64,000 nucleotides of DNA, from assembly GCF_020194175.1 (NCBI RefSeq), contig NZ_JADYVX010000004.1:62001-126000 (forward strand), in the 5' to 3' direction. The translations under genes were made by a program, and so were the position numbers. How positions within the stretch are numbered: the first letter of the stretch is position 1; every line of letters starts with the position of its first letter. This document shows positions 46,366 to 55,426 of this stretch, one piece after another. Source of the stretch: Bradyrhizobium sp. BRP22. GTDB taxonomy: Bacteria > Pseudomonadota > Alphaproteobacteria > Rhizobiales > Xanthobacteraceae. The notes beneath the pieces were generated by a model that ran no database searches, was not told the DNA's origin, and saw only the letters and a list, made by a program, of their open reading frames with translations.

Positions 46366-47220
46366 ATGAACAAGCGTCCATTCCTGGGATGGTTCGTCTC
46401 GCCGGCGGGCCTCGTCGCCGTGGGCTTGATCGCGGCGCTGCTCGCCGTCTTCCAGTACAGTGTTCGGGCCTATGTGCCCGGCTCGCTGGACGTCGGCGAC
46501 TTCACGCTGCAGAATTTCGCTGCGATGCTGCGGCCGCTCTATGCGTTCGCGTTCGGCAACACGGTATTGCTGTGCTTCGAGACGGCAGTATTCACGCTGC
46601 TCCTGGCTTATCCGCTGGCCTACGCACTGGTGCGAACCAACAGCTCTGCGCTGCGCTCCTTCATCCTGATCGTTTCCGTCACGCCGCTATTCCTTGGCGA
46701 GGTCGTGCGCACCTATTCGTGGATGATCGTCCTCGGGAATAACGGCTTTCTAAATACGTTGCTGATCAAGCTTGGCCTGCTCGAGCGTCCGGTGCAGATG
46801 ATGTTCACCGCGGGTGGGGTGGTTGCCGCGCTGGTGCATGTCACGATGCCGATCATGGTCATCATGCTGGCGGCGGCGCTGTCGCATATCGACCGCAATT
46901 ATGAGAAGGCCGCCGAAAGCCTCGGCGCGGGTCCGGTTCGCATCTTCTTCACCATCACCCTGCCGCTGTCGATGCCCGGCATCGTCGCCGGCTTCTCGAC
47001 CGCCTTTGCCTGGACATTCAGCGCGTTTGCGACCCCGCAACTGATCGGCGGCGGCCGCGTCAGCACGGTCTCGACGCTGATCTATCAGCTCGGCTTCTCG
47101 TCATTCAATTTTCCCTTCGCGGCCAGCCTGTCGCTGATCGGTCTCGCGCTGTCGCTCGCGGTGATTGCGCTGCTCAAGAAGGCCGCAAGTCCGCTCGAAC
47201 GGATGGCGGGATCGACATGA
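46366..47220 (+). CDS. ABC transporter permease, PotB type
   Basis: The 284-residue protein has six spans and the EAA loop AAESLGAGPVRIFFTITLPLSMPGIVAGFS. It is overlapped by the second permease (ATGA). It pairs with the PotC-type permease to form the channel. Confidence 0.92.
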   Translation: MNKRPFLGWFVSPAGLVAVGLIAALLAVFQYSVRAYVPGSLDVGDFTLQNFAAMLRPLYAFAFGNTVLLCFETAVFTLLLAYPLAYALVRTNSSALRSFILIVSVTPLFLGEVVRTYSWMIVLGNNGFLNTLLIKLGLLERPVQMMFTAGGVVAALVHVTMPIMVIMLAAALSHIDRNYEKAAESLGAGPVRIFFTITLPLSMPGIVAGFSTAFAWTFSAFATPQLIGGGRVSTVSTLIYQLGFSSFNFPFAASLSLIGLALSLAVIALLKKAASPLERMAGST

Positions 47221-48032
47221 AGCGTTCACCTGCCGCCACGACGCTGCGATGGCTGGGGCGGGTTCTCGTCGCCCTCATTCTTCTGTTCGTCTTGTTGCCG
47301 GGCGTCGTCGTCGCCATTTCGGCCTTCAATGATCGTGCGATCCTCGCCTTTCCGCCACAGGCCTGGTCGCTACGCTGGTTCTGGCGCGCCTTTTCGTATA
47401 CCGATTTTGGCAAAGGCTTCTGGAACGGTCTGACGGTTACGGTCTGGGCGTCCAGCATCGCGCTGATGGTCGGCTCTGCCTTCGCCTATGCCATCCACCG
47501 CTACAAATTCGCGCTCAGGGATCTGCTCGAAGGCATCCTGCTGTCGCCGCTGATCATTCCGCACTACACGATCGGGCTCGGTGTTCTCATACTCGCGTCG
47601 CAGACCAACACGGCGCGCGGCTTTCCGCTTGTTATCTTCGCCCATGTGGTGATGGTGCTGCCCTTCGTGATGCGCAGCGCTTATATCTCGCTACAGAATC
47701 TCGACACCCGGCTTGAACTCGCAGCGTCCAGCCTTGGCGCGACCCCGCTGCGCATCCTGTTCACCGTGACGATTCCGCTGTTGCTACCCGGTCTGCTCAG
47801 CGGCTGGCTGTTTGCGGCGATTCTGTCGTTCAACGAGTTCACCGCGACGTTGTTTGTCAGCAGTCAAGCCACGCAGACGCTGCCTGTTGCCATGTACAAC
47901 TACGTACGCGAATTCGCCGATCCGACGCTCGCTGCGCTGTCGGTCATCTACATCGTCGTGACGGCGGCGCTGCTCACGATCGCCAATTCCGTCCTGGGCC
48001 TCGGGAAAATCCTGAATGTTGATGCGCACTGA
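47217..48032 (+). CDS. ABC transporter permease, PotC type
   Basis: This 271-residue permease has the EAA loop AASSLGATPLRILFTVTIPLLLPGLLSGW and the FNEFTATLF segment typical of PotC. Its 3' end overlaps the ATPase start by 17 bp. Confidence 0.92.
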   Translation: MKRSPAATTLRWLGRVLVALILLFVLLPGVVVAISAFNDRAILAFPPQAWSLRWFWRAFSYTDFGKGFWNGLTVTVWASSIALMVGSAFAYAIHRYKFALRDLLEGILLSPLIIPHYTIGLGVLILASQTNTARGFPLVIFAHVVMVLPFVMRSAYISLQNLDTRLELAASSLGATPLRILFTVTIPLLLPGLLSGWLFAAILSFNEFTATLFVSSQATQTLPVAMYNYVREFADPTLAALSVIYIVVTAALLTIANSVLGLGKILNVDAH

Positions 48033-49164
48033 TCGGACGACCGCAAACAGGTTTGCCGCGGGAAGCGACAAGGTCCGCCCCGCGGTGCAGCTCGACGGGG
48101 TCACAAAGCGCTTCGGCGGCTCTGTCGCGCTGCACGAGGCCTGGCTGAAGATCCAGCCGAGCGAGTTCATGACATTGCTTGGGCCGTCTGGTTGTGGAAA
48201 GACGACGCTGCTCAATCTGGTTGCCGGTTTCCTTGAAGCCGACAATGGCGAAATCTTCATCGAAGGCGCTTTGGTCACCGAGACGCCCGCGCATATGCGC
48301 GAGATCGGCATTGTGTTCCAGAACTACGCGCTGTTTCCGCATATGAGCGTTGCCAACAACATCGCCTATGGCCTGAAAACGCGCGGTATCGATAAAAGGG
48401 AGATCGGGCGCCGCGTCGAGGAAGCGCTGGCGCTGGTCAAGCTCAGCGGGTTCGCCGACCGCAAGCCACGGCAATTGTCGGGCGGTCAGCAGCAACGCGT
48501 CGCCCTGGCGCGCGCGCTCGTGATCAAGCCGAAGGTCTTGTTGCTCGACGAGCCGTTCTCGGCGCTCGACAAGAATTTGCGTGGGTCGATGCAGGTCGAG
48601 CTCAAGCAAATTCAGCGCGAGCTTGGCGTCACAACGATCTTCGTGACCCACGATCAGGGAGAGGCACTGTCGATGTCGGACCGCATCGCGGTGATGTCGG
48701 CCGGACGCATCCGCCAGATCGCGGCGCCCGATGATATCTATCGCCGGCCGGCGGATCGCTTCGTTGCGTCGTTTGTCGGCGATGCCAACATTCTCAGCGG
48801 CCGGATCGTCGAACGCCAAGGCGACAGCGCGATCGTTGCGATCGGCGACGTGCGCGTCAATCTCGCCGCCGCTCCGATTGCGGCATTGTCGATCGGCGAT
48901 GCGGTGGATGTCTTCGTGCGGCCGGAGCACCTCACCGTTACGGCGCAAGGAGCGTCCAATGCGCTGCGCGGCACGGTCGCTACGCAAGTGTTCCAAGGCG
49001 ACCATGTCGACCTCTACATCGATGCGCCGGGCATCGCTGCCGAGCGCATCCTGCTGCGCGCGCCGGGGATCGCGATGCTGTCATCCTGTCCTGCAGGAGT
49101 CGAGGTCGGGCTGAAAATCGACTCCGATGACATCGTGGCGTTTCCGCCTGGCGCGGCGCCGTGA
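48016..49164 (+). CDS. ABC transporter ATP-binding protein, PotA type
   Basis: The 382-residue ATPase has Walker A (GPSGCGKTT), signature (LSGGQQQRVALARAL), Walker B (VLLLDEPFSALDK) and H-loop (VTHDQGEAL). A C-terminal TOBE domain follows (from about 280: VDVFVRPEHLTV). It completes the importer starting at 45260. Confidence 0.94.
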   Translation: MLMRTDRTTANRFAAGSDKVRPAVQLDGVTKRFGGSVALHEAWLKIQPSEFMTLLGPSGCGKTTLLNLVAGFLEADNGEIFIEGALVTETPAHMREIGIVFQNYALFPHMSVANNIAYGLKTRGIDKREIGRRVEEALALVKLSGFADRKPRQLSGGQQQRVALARALVIKPKVLLLDEPFSALDKNLRGSMQVELKQIQRELGVTTIFVTHDQGEALSMSDRIAVMSAGRIRQIAAPDDIYRRPADRFVASFVGDANILSGRIVERQGDSAIVAIGDVRVNLAAAPIAALSIGDAVDVFVRPEHLTVTAQGASNALRGTVATQVFQGDHVDLYIDAPGIAAERILLRAPGIAMLSSCPAGVEVGLKIDSDDIVAFPPGAAP

Positions 49165-49340
49165 CATATGCCGGTGAAGATGAGTGGCGCGATTCGGCAT
49201 CATCGAGCGCTCGAAAGCCCCGTGTAATCAAGCAGACGGACCCTCATTCCTGATCCAGCATGATGATGAGCGTCGACCGGCGGAAAAGTCGAACTGGCGC
49301 CAAGCAGGCCGTGAGCGGCGAAGAACAATCGAGTGCATGA

Positions 49341-50540
49341 ATGGTGGAAAGAGTTGCCGAAATACTGAGCGAACTGATCCGGATCGAAAGCATAAGTGCG
49401 AACTCCAATCTCGATCTTGTCGCGTATATCGAACGAATTCTTGCCTCGTCCGGCGTATCTGCGCGACGTGTACCGGCACCTGATGGGCATAAGGCATCCC
49501 TGCTCGCGACCATCGGTCCCTCGGACCGCTCGGGCGTGGTGCTTTCTGCACATACGGATGTGGTGCCGGTGGACGGACAAGCGTGGACAGTACCACCTTT
49601 CGGGGGTGTGACCCGCGACGGCCGCATTTATGGTCGTGGGGCGACCGATATGAAGGGCTTCCTGGCGGTCGTGCTCGCCGCTGTTCCGCAATTTGTCGAG
49701 ACGGCGCAGGCTGCGCCGGTGCATCTGGCGTTTTCGTATGATGAGGAAGTGGGATGTCGGGGCGCACCTGATCTCGTGCAAGCGCTGATGCCGTCCGTTG
49801 CGCCGCCTGCACTTGCGATCGTCGGAGAGCCGACTTGCATGCGCGTTGTCCGGGCGCACAAGGGCAAAGTGGCGCGGCGGCTGATCGTCACCGGGCGTAC
49901 CGGTCATTCCGCAATGCCGCACCGGGCAGCTAATGCGGTCGATGCCGCGGTCGCCATCGGTCATGCTCTGCGAGCCTTGGCGGATGAAGAGATTGCTCGG
50001 GGCGGCGACACTGCTTTCGATCCACCTTTCACCACCATCCATGTCGGCTCTCTGCATGGCGGCAGCGCCGTCAATCTCGTTCCAGAACGTGCCGTGCTGG
50101 AATACGAGATCCGCACCATCCCTGGCCGCGATGCGGGCGAGATTCTTGCACGGATCGATGCGTTGGTCGCGTGCGTGCGTGATCGATTGCGCGCCTGCGC
50201 AGCGGAAGCTGATATCGTGTCCGAGGAGATGTCGGCTTATCCCGGCCTCGACACCAGCCTTGACGATGCTGCGACACGTCTCGTCGCTCGGCTCGCCAAC
50301 GATAAGCAGCCGGCAACGACCGTCGCCTTCGGCACCGAGGCTGGGCTTTTCGACCAGGCAGGTATTCCCACACTTGTTTGCGGTCCCGGCGACATGGCGC
50401 GCGGCCACAAAGCCGATGAGTGGATCGGCTTCGACGAGCTTGCCGCCGCAAGCGCGATGATGAACAGGTTGGCCGATCTGCTGCATGAGCCAAGCGAGGT
50501 CTGGATGCAGGAACCGGAAAAGATGGAGAACAGCGCGTGA
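49341..50540 (+). CDS. M20-family amidohydrolase (ArgE/acetylornithine deacetylase type)
   Basis: The 399-residue enzyme has the di-zinc site: His71 in LSAHTDVVP, Asp103 in GRGATDMKG and Glu135-Glu136 in DEEVGC, and the C-terminal GTEAGLFDQAGIPTLVCGPGD with HKADEWI. It likely removes an acyl group from an N-acylated amino acid or amine brought in by the importer. It overlaps the next gene (GTGA). Confidence 0.92.
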   Translation: MVERVAEILSELIRIESISANSNLDLVAYIERILASSGVSARRVPAPDGHKASLLATIGPSDRSGVVLSAHTDVVPVDGQAWTVPPFGGVTRDGRIYGRGATDMKGFLAVVLAAVPQFVETAQAAPVHLAFSYDEEVGCRGAPDLVQALMPSVAPPALAIVGEPTCMRVVRAHKGKVARRLIVTGRTGHSAMPHRAANAVDAAVAIGHALRALADEEIARGGDTAFDPPFTTIHVGSLHGGSAVNLVPERAVLEYEIRTIPGRDAGEILARIDALVACVRDRLRACAAEADIVSEEMSAYPGLDTSLDDAATRLVARLANDKQPATTVAFGTEAGLFDQAGIPTLVCGPGDMARGHKADEWIGFDELAAASAMMNRLADLLHEPSEVWMQEPEKMENSA

Positions 50541-51511
50541 CTTCTACGATGCAGGCGATCGTCGCGCCACAGGCGGGCGGTCCGGACGTTTTGATGTCGA
50601 TCGAGCGGCCCGTGCCAATTCCTGGTCCCGGTGAAGTGCTGATCGAGGTTGCGGGAGCCGGCGTCAATCGGCCAGATCTGATGCAGCGGAGCGGTGCGGT
50701 GCCGCTGCCGCCGGGAGTCACCGATGTCCTCGGCCTCGAAGTCGCCGGCCGCATCGTCGATGGTGACGCCGCGTTACGCGGTCACACCGTGATGGCGCTG
50801 GTGAAGGGGGGCGGATATGCGCGCTACTGCGTCGCCAAAGCATCGCATTGTCTCCCGGTGGCCGAAAGCCTGACGATGGATGAAGCGGCAGCCTTACCCG
50901 AGGCGCTCTTCACTGTATGGCACAATCTGTTCGAGCGCGGGAAACTCGCGAGCGGCGAGACGGTTCTGGTGCATGGCGGCGCAAGCGGCATCGGCACGAT
51001 CGCCATTCGCATGGCGATCGCGCGAGGTGCCGCCGCCATTGCCACAGTGGGTAGCGACGTCAAGAAAATGGCGGTTGAGGCTCTCGGCGCCATCGCGATC
51101 AACTACCGCTCAGACGATTTCGTCGCCGCTACACGTGAGGCGACAGGAGGACGCGGCGTTGATGTGGTGCTTGATATTGTCGGCGGCTCGTATGTGGCGC
51201 GCAATCTCGAAGTGCTGGCGCCGGGCGGACGCCATGTCAGCCTCTCCTTCATGGAAGGAGCGGTCGTACCGATCGATTTCGGGCTGGTAATGCGCAAGGG
51301 CTTGTATCTGACGTCATCGACACTGAGACCGAAATCTGACGATGAAAAGACCGCGATCGCGGCGGCGTTGCGCTCGGAGGTGTTGCCGCTGGTGAACATG
51401 GGCGCCATCAGGCCGCTGATCTGGCGCAAGCTGCCGCTGGCCGACGCCGCCGAGGCCCATCGCATTCTGGAGGCGAACGAAAACGTCGGCAAAGTCCTGC
51501 TGGTGCCGTAG
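50537..51511 (+). CDS. NAD(P)H quinone oxidoreductase / zeta-crystallin-like MDR enzyme
   Basis: GTG 50537 gives 324 residues. Marks of the zinc-free MDR family are NRPDLMQRSGAVPLPPGVTDVLGLEVAG and VLVHGGASGIGTIAIRMAIARGA. It catalyses NADPH-dependent reduction of quinones or enones. Its overlap with the M20 gene points to the same pathway. Confidence 0.92.
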   Translation: MTSTMQAIVAPQAGGPDVLMSIERPVPIPGPGEVLIEVAGAGVNRPDLMQRSGAVPLPPGVTDVLGLEVAGRIVDGDAALRGHTVMALVKGGGYARYCVAKASHCLPVAESLTMDEAAALPEALFTVWHNLFERGKLASGETVLVHGGASGIGTIAIRMAIARGAAAIATVGSDVKKMAVEALGAIAINYRSDDFVAATREATGGRGVDVVLDIVGGSYVARNLEVLAPGGRHVSLSFMEGAVVPIDFGLVMRKGLYLTSSTLRPKSDDEKTAIAAALRSEVLPLVNMGAIRPLIWRKLPLADAAEAHRILEANENVGKVLLVP

Positions 51512-51534
51512 GGCATAACAAACGGAGATACTCA

Positions 51535-51960
51535 ATGTCGATGACCAGGAACTCGCTCAAACTGACTCATCAGGGCGCGTTGAAGGCGCTGGCAGGCGCC
51601 ATCGCCAAAGCGGAAGAGCTTGGTGTGCCGCAAAACATCTCGGTCGTGGATGACGGCGGCAATCTCCTGGCGTTTGTTCGAATGGACGGCGCTAAACTGC
51701 TGTCGCGCGAGACATCGCTTTCCAAGGCCGTCACTGCGGCGTCGCATCGGCAACCGACGTCGCGCCTCAATCCGGCCGACGAGATCAAGCTCGCCATCGC
51801 TGGCGGCGGCCGGCTCACCAATCTCGAAGGTGGACTGCCGATCATGATTGGCGGCCAATGCGTCGGTGCGGTTGGCGTCGGCTCGGGCACCGGCGCGCAG
51901 GACGTCGCGGTCGCGCGCGCCGCGTTGGTGGCGATCGAAGCGGAGGACCAGATACCGTGA
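51535..51960 (+). CDS. GlcG/HbpS-family heme-binding-like protein
   Basis: The 141-residue protein begins with LTHQGALKALAGAIAKAEELGVPQNISVVDDGGNLLAF, then DEIKLAIAGGGRLTNLEGGLPIMIGGQCVGAVGVGSG, the GlcG family (DUF336) pattern. Members bind heme or small molecules; some accompany catabolic operons as here. Its exact role is unknown. Confidence 0.9.
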   Translation: MSMTRNSLKLTHQGALKALAGAIAKAEELGVPQNISVVDDGGNLLAFVRMDGAKLLSRETSLSKAVTAASHRQPTSRLNPADEIKLAIAGGGRLTNLEGGLPIMIGGQCVGAVGVGSGTGAQDVAVARAALVAIEAEDQIP

Positions 51961-52577
51961 GCGACAAGATCGAGCTGTTCTATGCGCCGACATCGCCTTA
52001 CGTTCGCAAGGTCATGGCTTGCGCGATCGAGCTTGGCCTCGCCGACCGCATCGTCAGGCTGCCGAGCTCAGCACATCCGCTGAAGCGGGATGAGCGGATC
52101 GCGGCCTTCAATCCGCTTGCGAAGGTGCCGGCAGCGAAGCTGGCGGACGGTACGCTGTTGTTCGACAGCCGGGTGATCTGCGAATATCTCGACGATCTCG
52201 CGGAGGGCTCGCTGTTCCCGCACGGCTCCGAGCGTTGGCAGGTGCTCACCGAACAGGCGCTTGGAGATGGGTTGCTTGATGCGGCTCTTCTTGCTCGCTA
52301 CGAAAATACCTGTCGGAGTGACGAGATCAGATCCGCGGAGTGGATCGGCGGTCAAATGAAGAAAATCGCTGCGGCCCTCGATCAGATGGAGAGGACCACC
52401 GGGGTGTTCGGAAATCGTGTCAGCATCGGCAGTCTGACCATCGCCTGTGCACTGGGGTACCTGGATTTCCGCTTCGCGACCTATGGTTGGCGGACCTCAC
52501 GCCCTGCGCTCGCAGCCTGGTATGAGCAATTCGCAAAGCGACGATCCATTCAGGAAACGTTCCCTCACGAAGCCTAG
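51957..52577 (+). CDS. Glutathione S-transferase family protein
   Basis: GTG 51957 overlaps the GlcG stop and gives 206 residues. The thioredoxin-like N-terminal domain is ELFYAPTSPYVRKVMACAIELGL, with Ser as likely catalytic residue, then NPLAKVPAAKLADGTLLFDSRVICEYLDDL, the GSH-binding loop. The helical domain follows. It may detoxify or isomerise an intermediate of the operon's pathway. Confidence 0.9.
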   Translation: MSDKIELFYAPTSPYVRKVMACAIELGLADRIVRLPSSAHPLKRDERIAAFNPLAKVPAAKLADGTLLFDSRVICEYLDDLAEGSLFPHGSERWQVLTEQALGDGLLDAALLARYENTCRSDEIRSAEWIGGQMKKIAAALDQMERTTGVFGNRVSIGSLTIACALGYLDFRFATYGWRTSRPALAAWYEQFAKRRSIQETFPHEA

Positions 52578-53150
52578 CCCTTTGGTCAGCGATCGAAACA
52601 CCGAACGCTGTGATCGAAGGTTGGCGCGACTCTTGCTCCACTTCCGAATGTCCAATTCGGAGCTTGAGGCGTTCATGACGAAGCAAATGAGGACTTTGTT
52701 GGCAATCTTCCGAAGGAACCTTGCGGACTGGTTCAAATACATCCCAATGCACTGAACCTCTCCGAAGCGAACCAGGTGTTCGACGGCATATCGCGGTGAG
52801 ATCGCGCCTCGCGGTGGATCCGGGCGGTCCGTTGTCGAATGTCTCAGCGCACGCCGCAGTCACCGCGGAGCCTGAGCGTCTTGTCCTGGCGGAAGATCAG
52901 CCTGAAGGAAGGCGCGGCGACCACGGGCCGATGATTAAATTGGCGCCACGATTGCCAGCCAGATCTCAGCAAATGCGCTTGCCGGGATTAAAGAGCGAGC
53001 AAATGTCGCTCATATCGGCTGCATAATTGGGCGAAAAATCGCGTTTCAGCAAAACCGAAGAACGGCGGTTGTTTTTCCTAATTTACCCCAAAGATGGGCC
53101 ATGGCTAGCTTTCGACTAACAAAGCGGCAGCAGAAGAGTTTGCTTAGTGC
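52578..53150. other. Intergenic region between two transport operons
   Basis: About 570 bp with no gene I can support on either strand. The last part (from about 53010) is AT-richer and likely carries the promoter of the next operon. There may be decayed coding sequence on the left but no family could be recognised. Confidence 0.4.
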
Positions 53151-54251
53151 ATGGACAGCTTGACCCCAACAGCATCGACGAAATCATACGCGAACGATGC
53201 CGTTAAGCTGCACGCTCAAGGCATCTGCAAATTCTACGATGCCACCGCCGCGCTGAACCCGATCGAACTCAAGATCCTTGCTGGAGAGCTGCTGACGCTT
53301 CTCGGACCTTCCGGATCCGGCAAAACAACATTGCTTCAACTGATTGCCGGACTTGTGAAGCCGACCAGCGGACGGCTGATGATTGACGGTCGCGATCAGA
53401 CCGATCTGGAGCCGTACAAGCGCGATATTGGCGTTGTTTTTCAGAATTACTCGCTTTTTCCGCATTTGACGGTGCAGGAGAACATCGCATTTCCGCTTCA
53501 GATGCGAGGTCAGTCCGACCGGGTATCGGCAACGCAAGTCTCCAACGCGCTGGAGATGGTCGGGTTGGAGAGATTCGGTAAACGCTTTCCGCACGAACTG
53601 TCAGGCGGTCAGCAGCAGCGTGTGGCACTTGCCCGCTGTCTTGTTTACAAGCCCTCCCTGATTCTGATGGATGAATCGCTCTCGGCGCTCGATCGAAAGC
53701 TCCGCGAAGCGATGCAGGTGGAAATCAAGCGAATCCACCGGGAAACGTCCTCGACGATAATTTTCGTGACCCACGATCAGGAAGAGGCGCTTGCGCTCTC
53801 CGATCGTATTTGTCTGATGAACAACGGAGCCATCGAACAACTCGGAACGCCTCTTGAGTTGTACGACAAGCCCAAGACCGTATTCGCCGCGACTTTCATC
53901 GGCACGTCGAACGTCGTCAGTGGCCAATTGGCGAATGCGGCTCAGATCAGCTCAGATATCTCCGAACGACTGATCGACATCGGTGGCGACTGCAAGAAGG
54001 TCGCGCTCGGTCAGCCCTGCAGCATCGCGATCCGGCCCGAGAACGTCCGCATTGGCGACTGCGGAGCTGGAATCCTGAACGGCACGATCATCGAAGAGAT
54101 ATATGCCGGCTCTGAAACCCGCATGATGGTCGAGCTGCCGAACGGCTCTGTCTTTACCGTGCGCGTCCCCGGCGGAGCGCAACGGTGTCAGCTCGGTGAG
54201 AACGTCTCCCTGACCTGGGATCCTCAACATGTCCGCATTCTGGAAAGCTAG
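53151..54251 (+). CDS. ABC transporter ATP-binding protein, PotA type (second system)
   Basis: The 366-residue ATPase has Walker A (GPSGSGKTT), signature (LSGGQQQRVALARCL), a variant Walker B (LILMDESLSALDR, Ser for the usual Pro) and H-loop (VTHDQEEAL), then a TOBE-containing C-terminus. It heads the second polyamine-type operon, which has the unusual order ATPase, binding protein, monooxygenase, permease. Confidence 0.93.
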   Translation: MDSLTPTASTKSYANDAVKLHAQGICKFYDATAALNPIELKILAGELLTLLGPSGSGKTTLLQLIAGLVKPTSGRLMIDGRDQTDLEPYKRDIGVVFQNYSLFPHLTVQENIAFPLQMRGQSDRVSATQVSNALEMVGLERFGKRFPHELSGGQQQRVALARCLVYKPSLILMDESLSALDRKLREAMQVEIKRIHRETSSTIIFVTHDQEEALALSDRICLMNNGAIEQLGTPLELYDKPKTVFAATFIGTSNVVSGQLANAAQISSDISERLIDIGGDCKKVALGQPCSIAIRPENVRIGDCGAGILNGTIIEEIYAGSETRMMVELPNGSVFTVRVPGGAQRCQLGENVSLTWDPQHVRILES

Positions 54252-54304
54252 TCTTTTACCAACCACGCCGTCTTTCATCCGAGCCGACAATCAAGGAACA
54301 TCTC

Positions 54305-55369
54305 ATGACGCGCCACATGTTGAACCGACGCACGCTCCTTAAGGCCACCGTACTCGGAAGCGGGACGCTGGCGATGCCTTCGATCCTGACGAGGTCAGGT
54401 TTTGCGGCTGAGTCTCTCACAGTCGCCGACGTCGGTGGTGCAGCCGGCGACGCAATACGGGCCGCATTTTGCGAGCCGTTTAAAAAAGAAACCGGCGTCC
54501 AGGTTATAAACGTTGCGCATGATCCGGACCCTGTCACGCAGTTCAAGCTGATGGTCGATACGAAGACCTATCTCTGGGACGCATGCATGATGATCCCTGA
54601 CTACATATTTCGTCTTCAGGAAGGAAAGAACTATATCGCGCCGCTCGATTTGAAGGATGAGACCGGTGACATGGTCCCGGGGATGCTGACCGAAAATTGG
54701 CTCGGCTTTTCTGTGTTCGGTATTCTCATGGCCTACAATACCGAGAAATATGGTGCGAACGGTCCGAAGAACTGGGCCGACTTCTTCAACCCCGAAAAGT
54801 TCGCCGGTCGCCGCGGTCTCTATCGTGCAGGCTGGGGCTCGCTCGAAATGGCTCTGCTTGCGGATGGCGTCGCGCCGGACAAGCTTTATCCGATCGATGT
54901 TGATCGCGCCTTCAAGTCCCTCGAGAAGATCAAGAAGGACGTGTCGGTGTGGTGGACGAGCGGTGCCCACAACACGCAGATTCTGCAGAGCGGCGAGGTC
55001 GACATGTCAGATACGTGGTCTGCTCGCGTCTACGGCGCGATCCAGGGGGGCGCGAAGCTTACGACGGTCTGGCAGGGGCTTTACTCCGTCGACGGTTGGG
55101 CGATGCCGATCAATGGCCCGAAGCAGTCGCTCGCCAGGGAGTTCATTCGGTTCTGCATGCGCGCTGATCGGCAGGCCGCTTATTCAAACCTAGTAGCGAA
55201 TGGTCCTACGAACAAGAAGGCGTTCGACGCGATTGCGCCGGAGCGAGCAAGGATCCTTGCGACCGATCCAGCGAACTTCGCCGGTCTCGTACCGCTGGAC
55301 CCGCGTTGGTGGTCGCAGTCCAACCGGCAGATGGTCAAGAAGCGAATGGATGAATGGCTGCTCAGCTGA
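54305..55369 (+). CDS. ABC transporter substrate-binding protein, PotD type (second system)
   Basis: The 354-residue precursor has a Tat-like signal (NRRTLLKATVLGSGTLAMPSIL, with the RR pair) and the fold LTVADVGGAAGDAIRAAFCEPFKKETGVQVINVAHDPDP. Further marks are LTENWLGFSVFGILMAYNTEKYG and the C-terminal SNRQMVKKRMDEW. It should capture an amine-like ligand in the periplasm after Tat export. Confidence 0.92.
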   Translation: MTRHMLNRRTLLKATVLGSGTLAMPSILTRSGFAAESLTVADVGGAAGDAIRAAFCEPFKKETGVQVINVAHDPDPVTQFKLMVDTKTYLWDACMMIPDYIFRLQEGKNYIAPLDLKDETGDMVPGMLTENWLGFSVFGILMAYNTEKYGANGPKNWADFFNPEKFAGRRGLYRAGWGSLEMALLADGVAPDKLYPIDVDRAFKSLEKIKKDVSVWWTSGAHNTQILQSGEVDMSDTWSARVYGAIQGGAKLTTVWQGLYSVDGWAMPINGPKQSLAREFIRFCMRADRQAAYSNLVANGPTNKKAFDAIAPERARILATDPANFAGLVPLDPRWWSQSNRQMVKKRMDEWLLS

Positions 55370-55394
55370 ACGCAGCGTCTTGCTGCGTTCAGCT
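55364..55394 (+). other. Intercistronic hairpin after the second binding-protein gene
   Basis: A perfect 12-bp stem AGCTGAACGCAG / CTGCGTTCAGCT with a 7-base loop, overlapping the stop codon. No T run, so likely a processing or stability element like that at 46316. Confidence 0.65.
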
Positions 55395-55426
55395 TCGCTA
55401 GTGTGACCTTCGGATTGGTACTGACG

